Notes under the pieces: model-generated
What the model was told of the DNA's origin: nothing
Seen by the model: the letters and a program-made list of their open reading frames with translations, nothing else
Databases searched by the model: none
Program-made: the position numbers and the translations under genes
Shown here: piece by piece, positions 49,205-58,315 of the stretch
How positions within the stretch are numbered: position 1 is the stretch's first letter
How the letters are laid out: every line of letters starts with the position of its first letter
Assembly (NCBI RefSeq): GCF_025989125.1
Contig: NZ_JAPDNR010000001.1
Span: 8,234,087 to 8,298,086 of the forward strand
Direction: 5' to 3'
Origin: Chitinophaga nivalis
GTDB lineage: Bacteria; Bacteroidota; Bacteroidia; Chitinophagales; Chitinophagaceae
DNA length: 64,000 bases

Positions 49205-52200
49205 TTAAAAATTATAGGATACAGACAGGCTGAACGAAGCGCCTACTTTACGGATAAAGGTATCGGTATCGCCTACACGAACTTTATTTTTCCCGTCGGG
49301 TGCAACTTCATAATGCCCTGCATCATACTTCTGAGAAAAACCTTCTTTCCATTCATATACATCCGACCATTCATTCATGTTCATATCACTTGTAGCCGGT
49401 TTGATCTGATAGGTGTTCTGGCCATTGATGAAAAACCGGTATGGACTATTGGTAAGATTGCTCACGTTCAATCTTACATTCAGTTTCTTATCCTTCAGGA
49501 ACTTGTAGCTCAATTGTGCATCTACCTGATCCCGTGGCCGTTCCAATTCCGAATAATGGGGTTGCATACCTACCGTAAAGGTTTTATAGCCCGAGTGATT
49601 GATGGCTATATTGGCGCCAAATCGTTCCCCTGCGTATTGCAGACCGATGTTGTACAATACCGGTACCTGTCCGTACAAAGGACGTTTTTCTTTCAGGTAC
49701 GTTTTCGTCCGGTAAGCATAAGTCTTACCGTCGATATCCGCGCCTCCTCCTATTGTTCCGTAACGGAAAGCGCTGGCCTGCACCTGAGAGTTTTGTATAG
49801 TCAGGTTTCCGCTGAAATACAGGTTGTCTAAAAACTTCGCGCCTTTAGCAATAAATCCGAGACTCTTACGCAGGTCTACTTCCCAGCCCGTAACATCTGC
49901 ATAGTCTGAGTTGGCAGTCAGCAGATCTACTGCACCACTGGTATTGGTAATATCCAGGTACATCTCTACCGGATTTTTGAAATGCTTTTTAAAATAACCC
50001 GCTGAGATTACCTCTCCTGCTCCAGGGTACCATTCTACCCGCAGATCGTAATGCGTGATTAATGTAGAAAGCACGCCCGTATTACGCTGTATACGGCCGT
50101 AGAGGTAGTTGAAACGTGCAAAGCTTGAGTTTTCAATCAATGCCGGGCGGATAGCCGATTGGGCGAACGAAGCCCTGATGTTGAAGTTGGAGAATGGCGT
50201 AATGGTCAGGTTGCCCGAAGGAAGGAACGCCCACGGCTTATCGTCTACGCTGGCATCGACGGTCTGGTGTACCAGCTTACCGGTTTCCGGATCTACATAA
50301 CGCTGCTTATCCGAGTTATCCAGGTTGGCCTGTGATACCTTATCTGCTGCTTCATCCTTTATCTTCTCATATTTGTAATATTCTCCCCTGAGGCCCCATA
50401 CCAAACGAAGCCAGGGTGTAAAGCGGTTATCCATCATCGCATACACAGCCTGGTTATTATTCTTACCCGTATAAGTGTTGTTATTGAAGGCTGCCGGGTA
50501 ATAGAATGCATCTGTCAGCGGATTCGCAAAATCAATGTTCCATTGATTTACCGGTTTAAATGCATCTTTAAAATTTCCGGCTACCCCGATTGGCAAAACA
50601 TTCCAATCGTAGTGTCCTTTTTTATCCATATACTGAAAACCAGCTTTCACCACCTGCGGTAACGTTTTCACAGTAAACCGATAGCTCAATGCTGCATCGG
50701 CCATCCAGTTGGTTTCAACATACCTGTAGGAAGAACGGCTTAACTGTCCGGGGTTAGCCGTGATACCAGGTTGAGGCAGATAGTTGTAAACAAAACCATT
50801 CAGCGTTTTCAAAGGACTCAAATTTGCATCTACAGCGTCCTGCTCGTGGTTGGTCACTTCATTGCGGGCTACGCTCCAGTCAAATTTTAAACGTCCAAAA
50901 TTATGTTCTCCATTTATTCTGTTCTGTAACAGATCTATAAACTTAGGCCTGTCATACTCATTGAGCGCAGGATTCTCGCCAAATCCGAGATCATCTCCCC
51001 AGCCGGATATACGGAAAAACTGATTGGCAAATACCCTGGAGTAAAAATTGCGCGCAGTAATCCGGTGGTGTTTACCCTGCCATCCTGCATTGAGCAATGC
51101 TCCCCAGCTGGTGGTGAAATTGTATTGTTGCGCCTTTGATTCTTTGAGCTCCTCCAGCGTTTCCGGATTATACAGATTGTTGTTCTTTTTGTTGAAGGCG
51201 CCGCGTTCAAAATGCACGATATCATCTATAGCCTGTTCGTTACGGTAGCTCAGCGATCCCACGAATCCGATACGGCTATTCCTCAGGTTATAGCTACGCC
51301 CCAGGCTAAACTGATAGTTCTGTCCGGGAGCCGCTTTATAGGTACGGGTACCCATTCTCTCCAGACCGCCAATTTCTTTATTCTGGGCAGCGATCATTTG
51401 CGGCGTAACTTTTTCTATTCCGGGAGTGGGGATAAAGTTATAAGGATTCTGAGGATCATAGTTACCGGTGTTAATCGTCATGATCTCTTTGGGAAAGTGA
51501 TTTCTGCCTCCGTCATCGAAGCCCAGGTAATCGCTCTTGCCACGTTGGAAGCCCAGAAATTCTTTACCTGTACTACCATTGATGTATTTACTGCCGAAGC
51601 TGAGGGTAGTAAAATTGTTATCGGCAATGGCCAGTGTATTGATCTGCACCATTCCTCCTCCAAAACCGAACCCCATATCAGGCGTAGCTGTTTTGGATAC
51701 CACCACATTATCTACCAGGTTACTGGGAACAATATCAAATTCAAAGTCACGTACCTGCACATCAGTGCTTGGCAGCGCGGCGCCGTCCATCATAGCCATG
51801 TTATATCTCTCCGCTATACCACGTACTACCACCCGCCTGTTGTCGGTTGTACTTACGCCTGAAATACGTTTCAGGGTTTCTCCGATATTTTTATCCGGCA
51901 ACGCAGCAATCTGCTCGCGGCTGATACCATTGGAGATACCGGCTTCCGTTCGCTGCCGGTTGTATAGAGAGGCGGCTGTTTCCTTTCTGACAGAGGATTT
52001 CACCACCACTGTCGCCAGATTACCTTTCTTTCTTTTAAGGGTGGCATTTAAGGTAAATGTTTCGTTTTCATTGATGGCTACGCCACTCACCTCTTTGGTA
52101 CCATATCCCATTGAACTAATTAAAACCACGTATTTCCCTTGCGATAGCGGTAATGAAAAACCACCCGCATCATCTGTCACCGCTCCCATTTCACCCACGC

Positions 52201-52645
52201 GGATAGTCGCACCAATCACCGGCTCCCCATTTTCTTCGTCTATGACCTTCCCCATCATACGTCCTTTGTCTTTTTTAGCAGGAGCAGACTCTATTTTCTC
52301 TTTTTCAAATAATACCATTCCGCCGGCTATCTCTTTATACCCCACATTTGCCTGCTGTAATAAATACTGCAGGATGTCTGATAAGTTAGCCTGTTTAAAT
52401 TCCTTCGGAGATACCTGCCATTGTGCAAGTCTTAATTTACCGGCGTCGTAGGCGATATTCACCGGAGAAGCTTCCTTCACCTGCCGCATGGCGACATCCA
52501 ATGTAACATTTGCAAATCGAATTGACAGTTTTACCGTTCCGGGCGACTGTGCTTTTAATCCGGATGCCACCAGCATCAGGCAACATAGCATCAGCATCAA
52601 CCTTAACTTGGTTGGGGCCAGTGTCCCTTTTTCTTTTTTCTTCAT
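49205..52645 (-). CDS. TonB-dependent receptor with STN and carboxypeptidase-like domains
   Basis: 1146 residues. Signal peptide to GLKAQ; STN domain (LDVAMRQVKEASPVNIAYDA, about 45-110) that touches FecR; carboxypeptidase-like domain GKVIDEENGEPVIGATIRVG (about 130-210); plug (AALPDKNIGETLKRISGVST, then RGIAERYNMAMMDGAALPST); a barrel ending SFSLSVSYNF. Fec-type surface-signalling receptor, outer membrane, substrate unknown. Downstream of fecR, upstream of two lipoproteins. A paralogue at 61185-64000 shows strong similarity. Confidence 0.92.
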   Translation of the reverse strand: MKKKEKGTLAPTKLRLMLMLCCLMLVASGLKAQSPGTVKLSIRFANVTLDVAMRQVKEASPVNIAYDAGKLRLAQWQVSPKEFKQANLSDILQYLLQQANVGYKEIAGGMVLFEKEKIESAPAKKDKGRMMGKVIDEENGEPVIGATIRVGEMGAVTDDAGGFSLPLSQGKYVVLISSMGYGTKEVSGVAINENETFTLNATLKRKKGNLATVVVKSSVRKETAASLYNRQRTEAGISNGISREQIAALPDKNIGETLKRISGVSTTDNRRVVVRGIAERYNMAMMDGAALPSTDVQVRDFEFDIVPSNLVDNVVVSKTATPDMGFGFGGGMVQINTLAIADNNFTTLSFGSKYINGSTGKEFLGFQRGKSDYLGFDDGGRNHFPKEIMTINTGNYDPQNPYNFIPTPGIEKVTPQMIAAQNKEIGGLERMGTRTYKAAPGQNYQFSLGRSYNLRNSRIGFVGSLSYRNEQAIDDIVHFERGAFNKKNNNLYNPETLEELKESKAQQYNFTTSWGALLNAGWQGKHHRITARNFYSRVFANQFFRISGWGDDLGFGENPALNEYDRPKFIDLLQNRINGEHNFGRLKFDWSVARNEVTNHEQDAVDANLSPLKTLNGFVYNYLPQPGITANPGQLSRSSYRYVETNWMADAALSYRFTVKTLPQVVKAGFQYMDKKGHYDWNVLPIGVAGNFKDAFKPVNQWNIDFANPLTDAFYYPAAFNNNTYTGKNNNQAVYAMMDNRFTPWLRLVWGLRGEYYKYEKIKDEAADKVSQANLDNSDKQRYVDPETGKLVHQTVDASVDDKPWAFLPSGNLTITPFSNFNIRASFAQSAIRPALIENSSFARFNYLYGRIQRNTGVLSTLITHYDLRVEWYPGAGEVISAGYFKKHFKNPVEMYLDITNTSGAVDLLTANSDYADVTGWEVDLRKSLGFIAKGAKFLDNLYFSGNLTIQNSQVQASAFRYGTIGGGADIDGKTYAYRTKTYLKEKRPLYGQVPVLYNIGLQYAGERFGANIAINHSGYKTFTVGMQPHYSELERPRDQVDAQLSYKFLKDKKLNVRLNVSNLTNSPYRFFINGQNTYQIKPATSDMNMNEWSDVYEWKEGFSQKYDAGHYEVAPDGKNKVRVGDTDTFIRKVGASFSLSVSYNF

Positions 52646-52714
52646 ACCTTTATGATTGCTTTTTTTTAGATGGTAATGTTGCTTTCGTCAAAAATGGCAT
52701 TACCAAAGTGTTTG

Positions 52715-52741
52715 GCAAATCCCGTTACCAGCGGGATTTGC
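52715..52741. repeat. Hairpin between fecR and the TonB receptor gene
   Basis: GCAAATCCCG and CGGGATTTGC, perfect 10-base arms, 7-base loop, directly after the fecR stop. No U-tract on the minus strand, so partial termination or RNA stabilisation are both possible. Confidence 0.6.
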
Positions 52742-52743
52742 TA

Positions 52744-53691
52744 TTAATACAATATGATTGTCTTTCCTTGTATCTTGTATTGTATGCGATGAACCGCTGC
52801 CAGAGAGGCTATAATGTCGTTTATGCCAGTCTTCTGTATAAAGAATTTGGCATCATAATGCAGCTCACGGATATCATCATTATAGGTAACCAACGCTACA
52901 CCGTATATTTCCTTTAACTCCGAAGCCACTTCCGAAAATGTAGCAGATTCCAACAGCAAAACACCTTGCTGCCAGGCCAATGCCTGTTTCCAGTCCAGGC
53001 TATCAATACTGGCATGCCGGCTCACCCGGTCCCATTCTAATCTTTTTCCTTTCGACAGCTCCGTTATTACTTCCGTGCTATCGCTCACCTGTACCCGCCC
53101 CTGTTGTACCCATATCTGTATCGACGGCCGGTCGGTGTATGCCTGTATATTGAAGGCGGTGCCCAACACTTTGGTTTCCAGCGTGCCCGTCTTCACTATA
53201 AAAGGTTTGGAACCGTCTTTCTGCACATCAAAAAATGCTTCTCCCATCAATTCCAGGCGTCGGTTTCGTTTTCCGTAGTGAGAACTGTATTGCAGCGTCG
53301 TACCGGATTTCAGCCATACCTGTGTATTATCAGGCAATTGTATTTGTTTAATTTCACCCAAAGGAGCTGTTATCGTATAATACGTAGTGGGCTGGTTAGC
53401 CAGGAAAAGCCAGGAAGCACCGATCACCAGCACGGTAATGCACGCAGCGGCCATCAGCCGGCCACGCAGGCGTACTACCTTCCCATCAGCCGCATGCTTA
53501 TTTATTTGTTCCAGGATGTGCAATTGAATGCTGCCCTTGATGGCATTCCTTTTCCCTTCTTCCTGCCAAAGTCCGATCGGCCTGGTATCATCCACCGAAT
53601 GATACCAGTCATCAACGAGGCTCCGCTGATCTTCATTTGTCTTTCCCAATAAATAATCCCGAAGTAGTTTTAACCGGTTGTATAGATTCAT
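52744..53691 (-). CDS. FecR-family anti-sigma factor
   Basis: 315 residues: cytosolic N-terminus, one membrane segment (AAACITVLVIGASWLFLA, about 80-100), the FecR core (QIQLPDNTQVWLKSGTTLQY, RLELMGEAFFDVQKDGSKPF) and a C-terminal STN-like domain. It holds the ECF sigma factor until the TonB receptor signals. Between the sigma factor (93 bases upstream) and the receptor. Confidence 0.92.
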   Translation of the reverse strand: MNLYNRLKLLRDYLLGKTNEDQRSLVDDWYHSVDDTRPIGLWQEEGKRNAIKGSIQLHILEQINKHAADGKVVRLRGRLMAAACITVLVIGASWLFLANQPTTYYTITAPLGEIKQIQLPDNTQVWLKSGTTLQYSSHYGKRNRRLELMGEAFFDVQKDGSKPFIVKTGTLETKVLGTAFNIQAYTDRPSIQIWVQQGRVQVSDSTEVITELSKGKRLEWDRVSRHASIDSLDWKQALAWQQGVLLLESATFSEVASELKEIYGVALVTYNDDIRELHYDAKFFIQKTGINDIIASLAAVHRIQYKIQGKTIILY

Positions 53692-53784
53692 ATGACAGTC
53701 CTTCTGCTATCTACATACCGGTTTAGGCAGGTGGTACTATATTTTCAATGTTACCGAATTGTGAATTCCTGAAACGGGGATAGA

Positions 53785-54363
53785 TTACAGGATAAAGGGC
53801 AGGAAAATCGCCTGGCTTTGCAAGCGACCGCGAAGCCGTTTAAGGGCATTATGCACCTGATTTTTGACGGTTTGCTCTGAAAGGGACAGGCGCAGTGCTA
53901 TCTCCCTAACGGATAATTCTTTTTCATAGCTGAGTATAAAGACTTCCCGCATTTTATCGGGCATGGAGGTAATTTCCGATTGAATTCTTTCCCTTAATCT
54001 GTCGAATTCGTAATGATCCTGCTTTTTTTGTTCGGTTTCGTCTGGCAGGCTATAAATAGATAATGGTAAATCCGTGGTACCCTGTTTGGCCTCGCGGTAA
54101 AGATGTCGGATGACACTGTATTTTAAAGCCGTAAATAAATAAGGACTCAACTTATCCTCCACAGTGATCTGCTGCCGGTTTTCCCAGGCATGAATAAAAA
54201 TATTCTGTACAAAATCTTTGGCTGTTGCTTCGTCAGCCAGCCTGCGGTAAGCCATCGAAAACATCTCATCCCAATACCGTTCAAACAAACACGTAAACGA
54301 TACCGTATCTCCCTGCTTTACCAGTTGCCATAATGCGGCATCATTTAAAGTGTTTTTATCCAT
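53785..54363 (-). CDS. ECF RNA polymerase sigma factor, FecI-like
   Basis: 192 residues. Region 2: LFERYWDEMFSMAYRRLADE and DFVQNIFIHAWENRQ; region 4: LSVREIALRLSLSEQTVKNQ. Sigma-70 family sigma factor of the Bacteroidota FecI-like group. First gene of the operon whose anti-sigma and receptor follow. Confidence 0.93.
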   Translation of the reverse strand: MDKNTLNDAALWQLVKQGDTVSFTCLFERYWDEMFSMAYRRLADEATAKDFVQNIFIHAWENRQQITVEDKLSPYLFTALKYSVIRHLYREAKQGTTDLPLSIYSLPDETEQKKQDHYEFDRLRERIQSEITSMPDKMREVFILSYEKELSVREIALRLSLSEQTVKNQVHNALKRLRGRLQSQAIFLPFIL

Positions 54364-54698
54364 TACAAATTACCTTGCGGGCACAAATATATAGTTACTG
54401 TTTTATCAAAATGTTATGCAGGGATAGTAAGTTCCCAGATGGATGTACTTTTAATCACTGCTGTAATGTTGCACTTTTCAATGCTTTTCCGGCGCCATTG
54501 CTGGCTGTAACATGCTGTCCGTAAGGATAGTACGCCGTATATTATCTTATCATTAACTTACATTACCTATACAATAAATAAGCACGTCCTCACCTGTTTC
54601 GCTGCATTCCTGAAAATATATTAACCTATCCAGCTGCCTTCCATCATAATTCCCGTATAACCGTGACATTTATCACCTAAACTTCTTATCAAATGTCC

Positions 54699-54730
54699 TT
54701 GTCCCATAGACCCGGGATGGCCCAACTTTG
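54699..54730 (+). promoter_or_regulatory. Promoter of the truncated SDR gene
   Basis: TTG (54699-54701), 21 bases, CAACTTTG (54723-54730), close to TAnnTTTG, 20 bases ahead of the ATG. Confidence 0.5.
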
Positions 54731-54750
54731 CATTATAATAAATCAACAAA

Positions 54751-55002
54751 ATGAGACTAAAGGACGAAGTAGCTGTGATAACTGGCAGTAACAGCGGTAT
54801 CGGTTTGGGTATTGCAGAAGCATTCAAAAATGAAGGTGCGCGGAGTACCATTACAGGCAGGAACCAACATACTATCGATGCTTCCATTCAACAGCTGGGC
54901 AATAATTTCATCGGGTTAAGGGGCGATGTGACGCATATGAATGATCTGGAAAACATCTTCCAGACAACAGATCCTCTAAGCAATTCAAATATCTTCATTT
55001 AA
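54751..55002 (+). pseudogene. Truncated short-chain dehydrogenase
   Basis: 83 residues where the family has about 245. MRLKDEVAVITGSNSGIGLG is the complete Rossmann TGxxxGIG start; RGDVTHMNDLENIFQTT continues normally to about residue 76, then the frame runs into unrelated sequence and stops. The NAG and YxxxK catalytic parts are missing. The break lies at the 3' end of the oppositely oriented fic gene (the frames overlap at 54985-55002), so fic or its carrier probably replaced the rest. Confidence 0.8.
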
Positions 55003-56091
55003 CACATAACTTGTACTCCTTCCTCCGGCAGCTTCTTTGACAAGCAGTCCACGTTCAATTAAATCCTGGATATCCCGAACAGCTGTATCCTGAGATGTTT
55101 TAGCGATAACCGCCCACTTAGATGAAGTTAACTTACCATGAAATCCATCCAGGAGTTTGTTCAGCATAAGCCTTTGTCGTTCGTTAACTGTTAGTGTTGC
55201 CGGATGCTCCCAGAATTTTGCCTTTTTTATCACGGCCGCCAGTATTGTGTCAGCAGCACTTACAGCCCGATCCAGGCATGAAAGGAACCATATTAGCCAT
55301 GTTGTAATATCCAGTGTATCCTTTTGCGTTTTCTCCAGTATATCGTAATATGCTTTTCGTTCGATCCGGATTTGTGCAGACATACTGTAAAAACGGTACA
55401 GACTTTTATCCGCACGTGCTAATTGCATATCAGTAATAGCACGCGCGATACGTCCATTACCATCATCAAAAGGATGCAGTGTTACAAACCAAAGATGTGC
55501 AATAGCTGCTTTTATTACAGGGTCTATCTTTTCATGGGTATTAAACCAATTTAAAAAGAGGTTCATTTCTTTTTGAAGGATATCTGAATCAGGCGCCTGA
55601 AAATGTATTTTCTCCCTACCCATACCTCCTGAAACAACCTGCATTGGATCATCCTTGCTGTTATTTCGCCATGTTCCCACTACAATTTTATGTATACCAC
55701 TGTATCCCGTTGGAAATAAAGCAGCATGCCATCCAAAAAGACGCTCATCAGTTAAGGCTGTATCATAGTGTTGAGTGGCGTCCAACATCATTTCAACCAC
55801 GCCATCAACGGCTCTATCGGCTGGAATCAGCCCTGCCACTTCTATTCCCAGGCGTCGCGCAATGGAAGATCGGACCTGATCATGATCCAGTATTTCACCT
55901 TCAATTTCGCTCGACTTCAGTACGTCTGTTGTCAATGTTTGCAAGAGTGCTTCTTCCCGCAAAGAAAATCCCAGATTTTCCATTTGTCCCAAGAGTCTCC
56001 CCTGTTTATGACGTACTTCTCCCAAGGACGCGCTAATTATTTCGCTGTCCCATTGAAAATCTGGCCATTCTTTAAGCTGATAGATAAACAT
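54985..56091 (-). CDS. Fic-family AMPylase-like protein (DUF4172, Fic, winged helix)
   Basis: Start chosen at 56089-56091 (MFIYQLKEWPDFQWDSEIIS); 21 more codons are open upstream but consist of operator-like repeats. 368 residues: N-terminal DUF4172 domain, inhibitory helix with SxxxEG (S60, E64-G65), Fic motif HPFDDGNGR (206-214), and a C-terminal winged helix (TVNERQRLMLNKLLDG, TSQDTAVRDIQDLIERGLL). The active site is complete, so it should transfer AMP when its inhibitory helix is displaced. Self-regulation through the winged helix is suggested by the repeats upstream. Confidence 0.9.
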   Translation of the reverse strand: MFIYQLKEWPDFQWDSEIISASLGEVRHKQGRLLGQMENLGFSLREEALLQTLTTDVLKSSEIEGEILDHDQVRSSIARRLGIEVAGLIPADRAVDGVVEMMLDATQHYDTALTDERLFGWHAALFPTGYSGIHKIVVGTWRNNSKDDPMQVVSGGMGREKIHFQAPDSDILQKEMNLFLNWFNTHEKIDPVIKAAIAHLWFVTLHPFDDGNGRIARAITDMQLARADKSLYRFYSMSAQIRIERKAYYDILEKTQKDTLDITTWLIWFLSCLDRAVSAADTILAAVIKKAKFWEHPATLTVNERQRLMLNKLLDGFHGKLTSSKWAVIAKTSQDTAVRDIQDLIERGLLVKEAAGGRSTSYVLNEDI

Positions 56092-56092
56092 T

Positions 56093-56169
56093 CTACGCAC
56101 ATTATGCGGTGAATATAGAATATATTCGCCGCACCTACAAATCTTTCTACGCATTTCATGCGGAGAATA
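56093..56169. promoter_or_regulatory. Repeated operator-like sites upstream of fic
   Basis: Two direct copies, 56093-56115 and 56147-56169, match at 19 of 23 positions (CTACGCA, then ATGCGG, then GAATA). The second is itself a dyad on the minus strand (CGCAT-GAA-ATGCG). An inverted partial copy (GCGGCGAATA on the minus strand) lies between them near 56121-56130. Copy 1 ends one base from the fic start codon. Confidence 0.6.
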
Positions 56170-56316
56170 AAATTACATTTATCATTAAAATATTGATAAT
56201 CAATTGTTTTTATTAATTATCAATTTTCAATCACAACAATAACATGCCTATAAATATGTAAGTGTCTGCTTGGGGGGGAATCAATCTAAAAATTGCCAGG
56301 AGAACAGATATCGCAA

Positions 56317-56643
56317 TTAGTAATCAACTTCTCCTGTTTCTATTTCTCCCACTTTATATCCCAACATGCTCGTTGCAACTTTCTTAATTTCTTTACCCCA
56401 GATTGCCCATTCGGATGCATCCATCAATCCTGAGAACTGGATTCCGCCCGGCTCAACAGAGACTAAAATATGTTTCTCATTTTCATTAAAACTAAACCAA
56501 TAAGGTATTCCTGCTTCACCATACTCGCCTCCCCTACCATGTCCTATCCAGCCATCAAGTTGTTCGTATACCTGCGATAATTTATTCCAAATTGCTTCCG
56601 GCGCATCATACCTGATGTTCAACCTCATTTCCTGATGGGTCAT
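56317..56643 (-). CDS. Hypothetical protein, 108 residues
   Basis: MTHQEMRLNIRYDAPEAIWN at the start, then GWIGHGRGGEYGEAGIPYWF, ILVSVEPGGIQFSGLMDASE and a Lys/Glu-rich end. Soluble, acidic, compact; the style resembles immunity proteins but no family is recognised. It lies upstream of fic on the same strand, 225 bases away. Confidence 0.55.
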   Translation of the reverse strand: MTHQEMRLNIRYDAPEAIWNKLSQVYEQLDGWIGHGRGGEYGEAGIPYWFSFNENEKHILVSVEPGGIQFSGLMDASEWAIWGKEIKKVATSMLGYKVGEIETGEVDY

Positions 56644-56885
56644 AGCGATGATTTTTCAGATACCAATGTAGACTTTCGATGTGATATAATAGCTATTCCG
56701 GAATCAGATTTATCATCATCCGGAATAGGATAAGTCTTCTCTCTCTCTTCTTTTTTGCGCTAAATAGTTTCGAATGGAGTCCCCTGTTTACCCTGAACAG
56801 ATACAGTATATTTTGAAGCCCATGAAAATAAAAACGCCGACACTGACCATACAGAAGTAGCTATATTTGTAGCTGTAAAACAGCC

Positions 56886-57257
56886 ATGAAAGCATTAGAC
56901 AATTTCTATCTGAAACTAGACGAGCCAATCAGGGCTACCTTTCTTGCCCTGCAGGAAATTATTATGTCCGTAGACAAAGACATTACGCATGAATTGAAAT
57001 ATGGCATGCCTTTTTTTTGTTATAAAGGCAAGATGTTTTGTTATTGCTGGACGCATAAAAAGTACCTGCAGCCCTATATCGGCATTGTGGAAGGCAAACA
57101 CTTTGAGCAATCATTTCTAATACAGGAGAAGCGCTCAAGAATGAAAATAATGTTGATTGATCCGGCAAAAGACCTCCCTGTCAAGAGAATAAAATCAATT
57201 ATTCAGCAGGCATTGCAATTATATAAAAGTGGTATTATCAACATAAAAAAACATTGA
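56886..57257 (+). CDS. DUF1801 domain protein
   Basis: 123 residues, LDEPIRATFLALQEIIMSVD, HELKYGMPFFCYKGKMFCYC and RSRMKIMLIDPAKDLPVKRI: the DUF1801 (YdhG-like) fold. Family members have no settled function. Single gene ending in a bidirectional hairpin. Confidence 0.8.
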   Translation: MKALDNFYLKLDEPIRATFLALQEIIMSVDKDITHELKYGMPFFCYKGKMFCYCWTHKKYLQPYIGIVEGKHFEQSFLIQEKRSRMKIMLIDPAKDLPVKRIKSIIQQALQLYKSGIINIKKH

Positions 57258-57273
57258 ATCCGCTATAAAAACT

Positions 57274-57307
57274 AACAGGCTTTCAGGCATACACCTGAAA
57301 GCCTGTT
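57274..57307. terminator. Convergent terminator
   Basis: AACAGGCTTTCAGG (57274-57287) and its complement (57294-57307), 14-base perfect arms with a 6-base loop, between two convergent genes. Confidence 0.75.
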
Positions 57308-57325
57308 GATTTATCGACAGATCAA

Positions 57326-58225
57326 CTACATAACCGGTTTCCGCAATACTTCAATCAAACTATTAATACCTGATTTCCCAAATCCCTGCGCTACCGCAGC
57401 ATCACTCAGGTTAAAAATCATTTCCGGCAACGTTGTATTAATACCAGCTTCCCGGCTGGCTTTCAGCACATGTTCGGTACCGGCTCTCAGCATGACCATA
57501 TTATTTTCCGCGCCGCTGTAAGTTCTTTCATCCGTTTCCCGGCTGGTAGCTGATTCCGCCAGCAATACCGGCATGAATTGCATGAAATTATGTAGATAAG
57601 GTTCAAAAGCAGCCGCTGTGATGCCGGCAGACTGCATCAGGGCGATGGCATGTAATAAACCGGCTACTGACGCATACATGTAATCGAGCAGCCCCTGATA
57701 ATACAACATGGCCAAACGGGGATCTTCACCCCGGAAATCAGTAGCCGTCATCACCGATAATACCGCCTGATAGCGATCAAAAATGGTTTTCTTCCCACTA
57801 TAGAATGTATATATTTCCGGGCCTTCCTGCCCGATATACGGCGGTGGCACCATAATACCGCCTGAGAGAAAGTAAGCTCCCAGGTTGGCAGCCCAGTCTG
57901 CCGCGGCAGCTACAGTACCGGGTGAGTCGGAACTCATATTCACGATAGTCTTTCCTTTCAATTCTGCTTTTGCAGGCTCCAGTACGGAATACATCGTCGC
58001 ATATTCCGTCAGGCTGATGATCAGCAGCTCATTGGCCTTTACAGCAGCCGTAATATCCGGCGCCAGCACCACGCCCTTTTCAATTAACTGCGCCGCCTTT
58101 TCAGGTGTACGGTTCCACACCGTTACCTGATATCCTTTATGCAGATAAGCCGCAGCCATCGCCCGGCCCATAGGTCCCAGTCCGATTACCGTCAATGCTC
58201 CTGCATCTTTTGCTTTGTTTTCCAT
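57326..58225 (-). CDS. NAD(P)-binding oxidoreductase, imine reductase-like
   Basis: 299 residues. Rossmann motif VIGLGPMGRAMAAAYLHKGY with WNRTPEKA suggests NADPH use; the second half is the all-helical domain of the 6-phosphogluconate dehydrogenase/beta-hydroxyacid dehydrogenase fold (LLDYMYASVAGLLHAIALMQ). It has the layout of imine reductases; substrate unknown. The AraC gene lies upstream on the same strand, and a palindrome (58235-58247) sits ten bases ahead of the start. Confidence 0.82.
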   Translation of the reverse strand: MENKAKDAGALTVIGLGPMGRAMAAAYLHKGYQVTVWNRTPEKAAQLIEKGVVLAPDITAAVKANELLIISLTEYATMYSVLEPAKAELKGKTIVNMSSDSPGTVAAAADWAANLGAYFLSGGIMVPPPYIGQEGPEIYTFYSGKKTIFDRYQAVLSVMTATDFRGEDPRLAMLYYQGLLDYMYASVAGLLHAIALMQSAGITAAAFEPYLHNFMQFMPVLLAESATSRETDERTYSGAENNMVMLRAGTEHVLKASREAGINTTLPEMIFNLSDAAVAQGFGKSGINSLIEVLRKPVM

Positions 58226-58234
58226 GGTGTTACA

Positions 58235-58247
58235 TTTACACTGTAAA
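58235..58247. promoter_or_regulatory. TTTACA-C-TGTAAA palindrome at the oxidoreductase start
   Basis: A 13-base perfect palindrome with one central base, ten bases before the ATG. Fits a repressor operator; the regulator is unknown. Confidence 0.5.
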
Positions 58248-58315
58248 TTAGAACAGGAGGCTTCAAAGCAGCTTTGCAGTTGTCGGAATTAACTTTGAGA
58301 ATGTAGGAAAATGAA

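Noticed and set aside
56092..56154. 21-codon extension of the Fic protein
   Set aside because: It is made of the operator-like repeats and lies before the conserved start of the DUF4172 domain.
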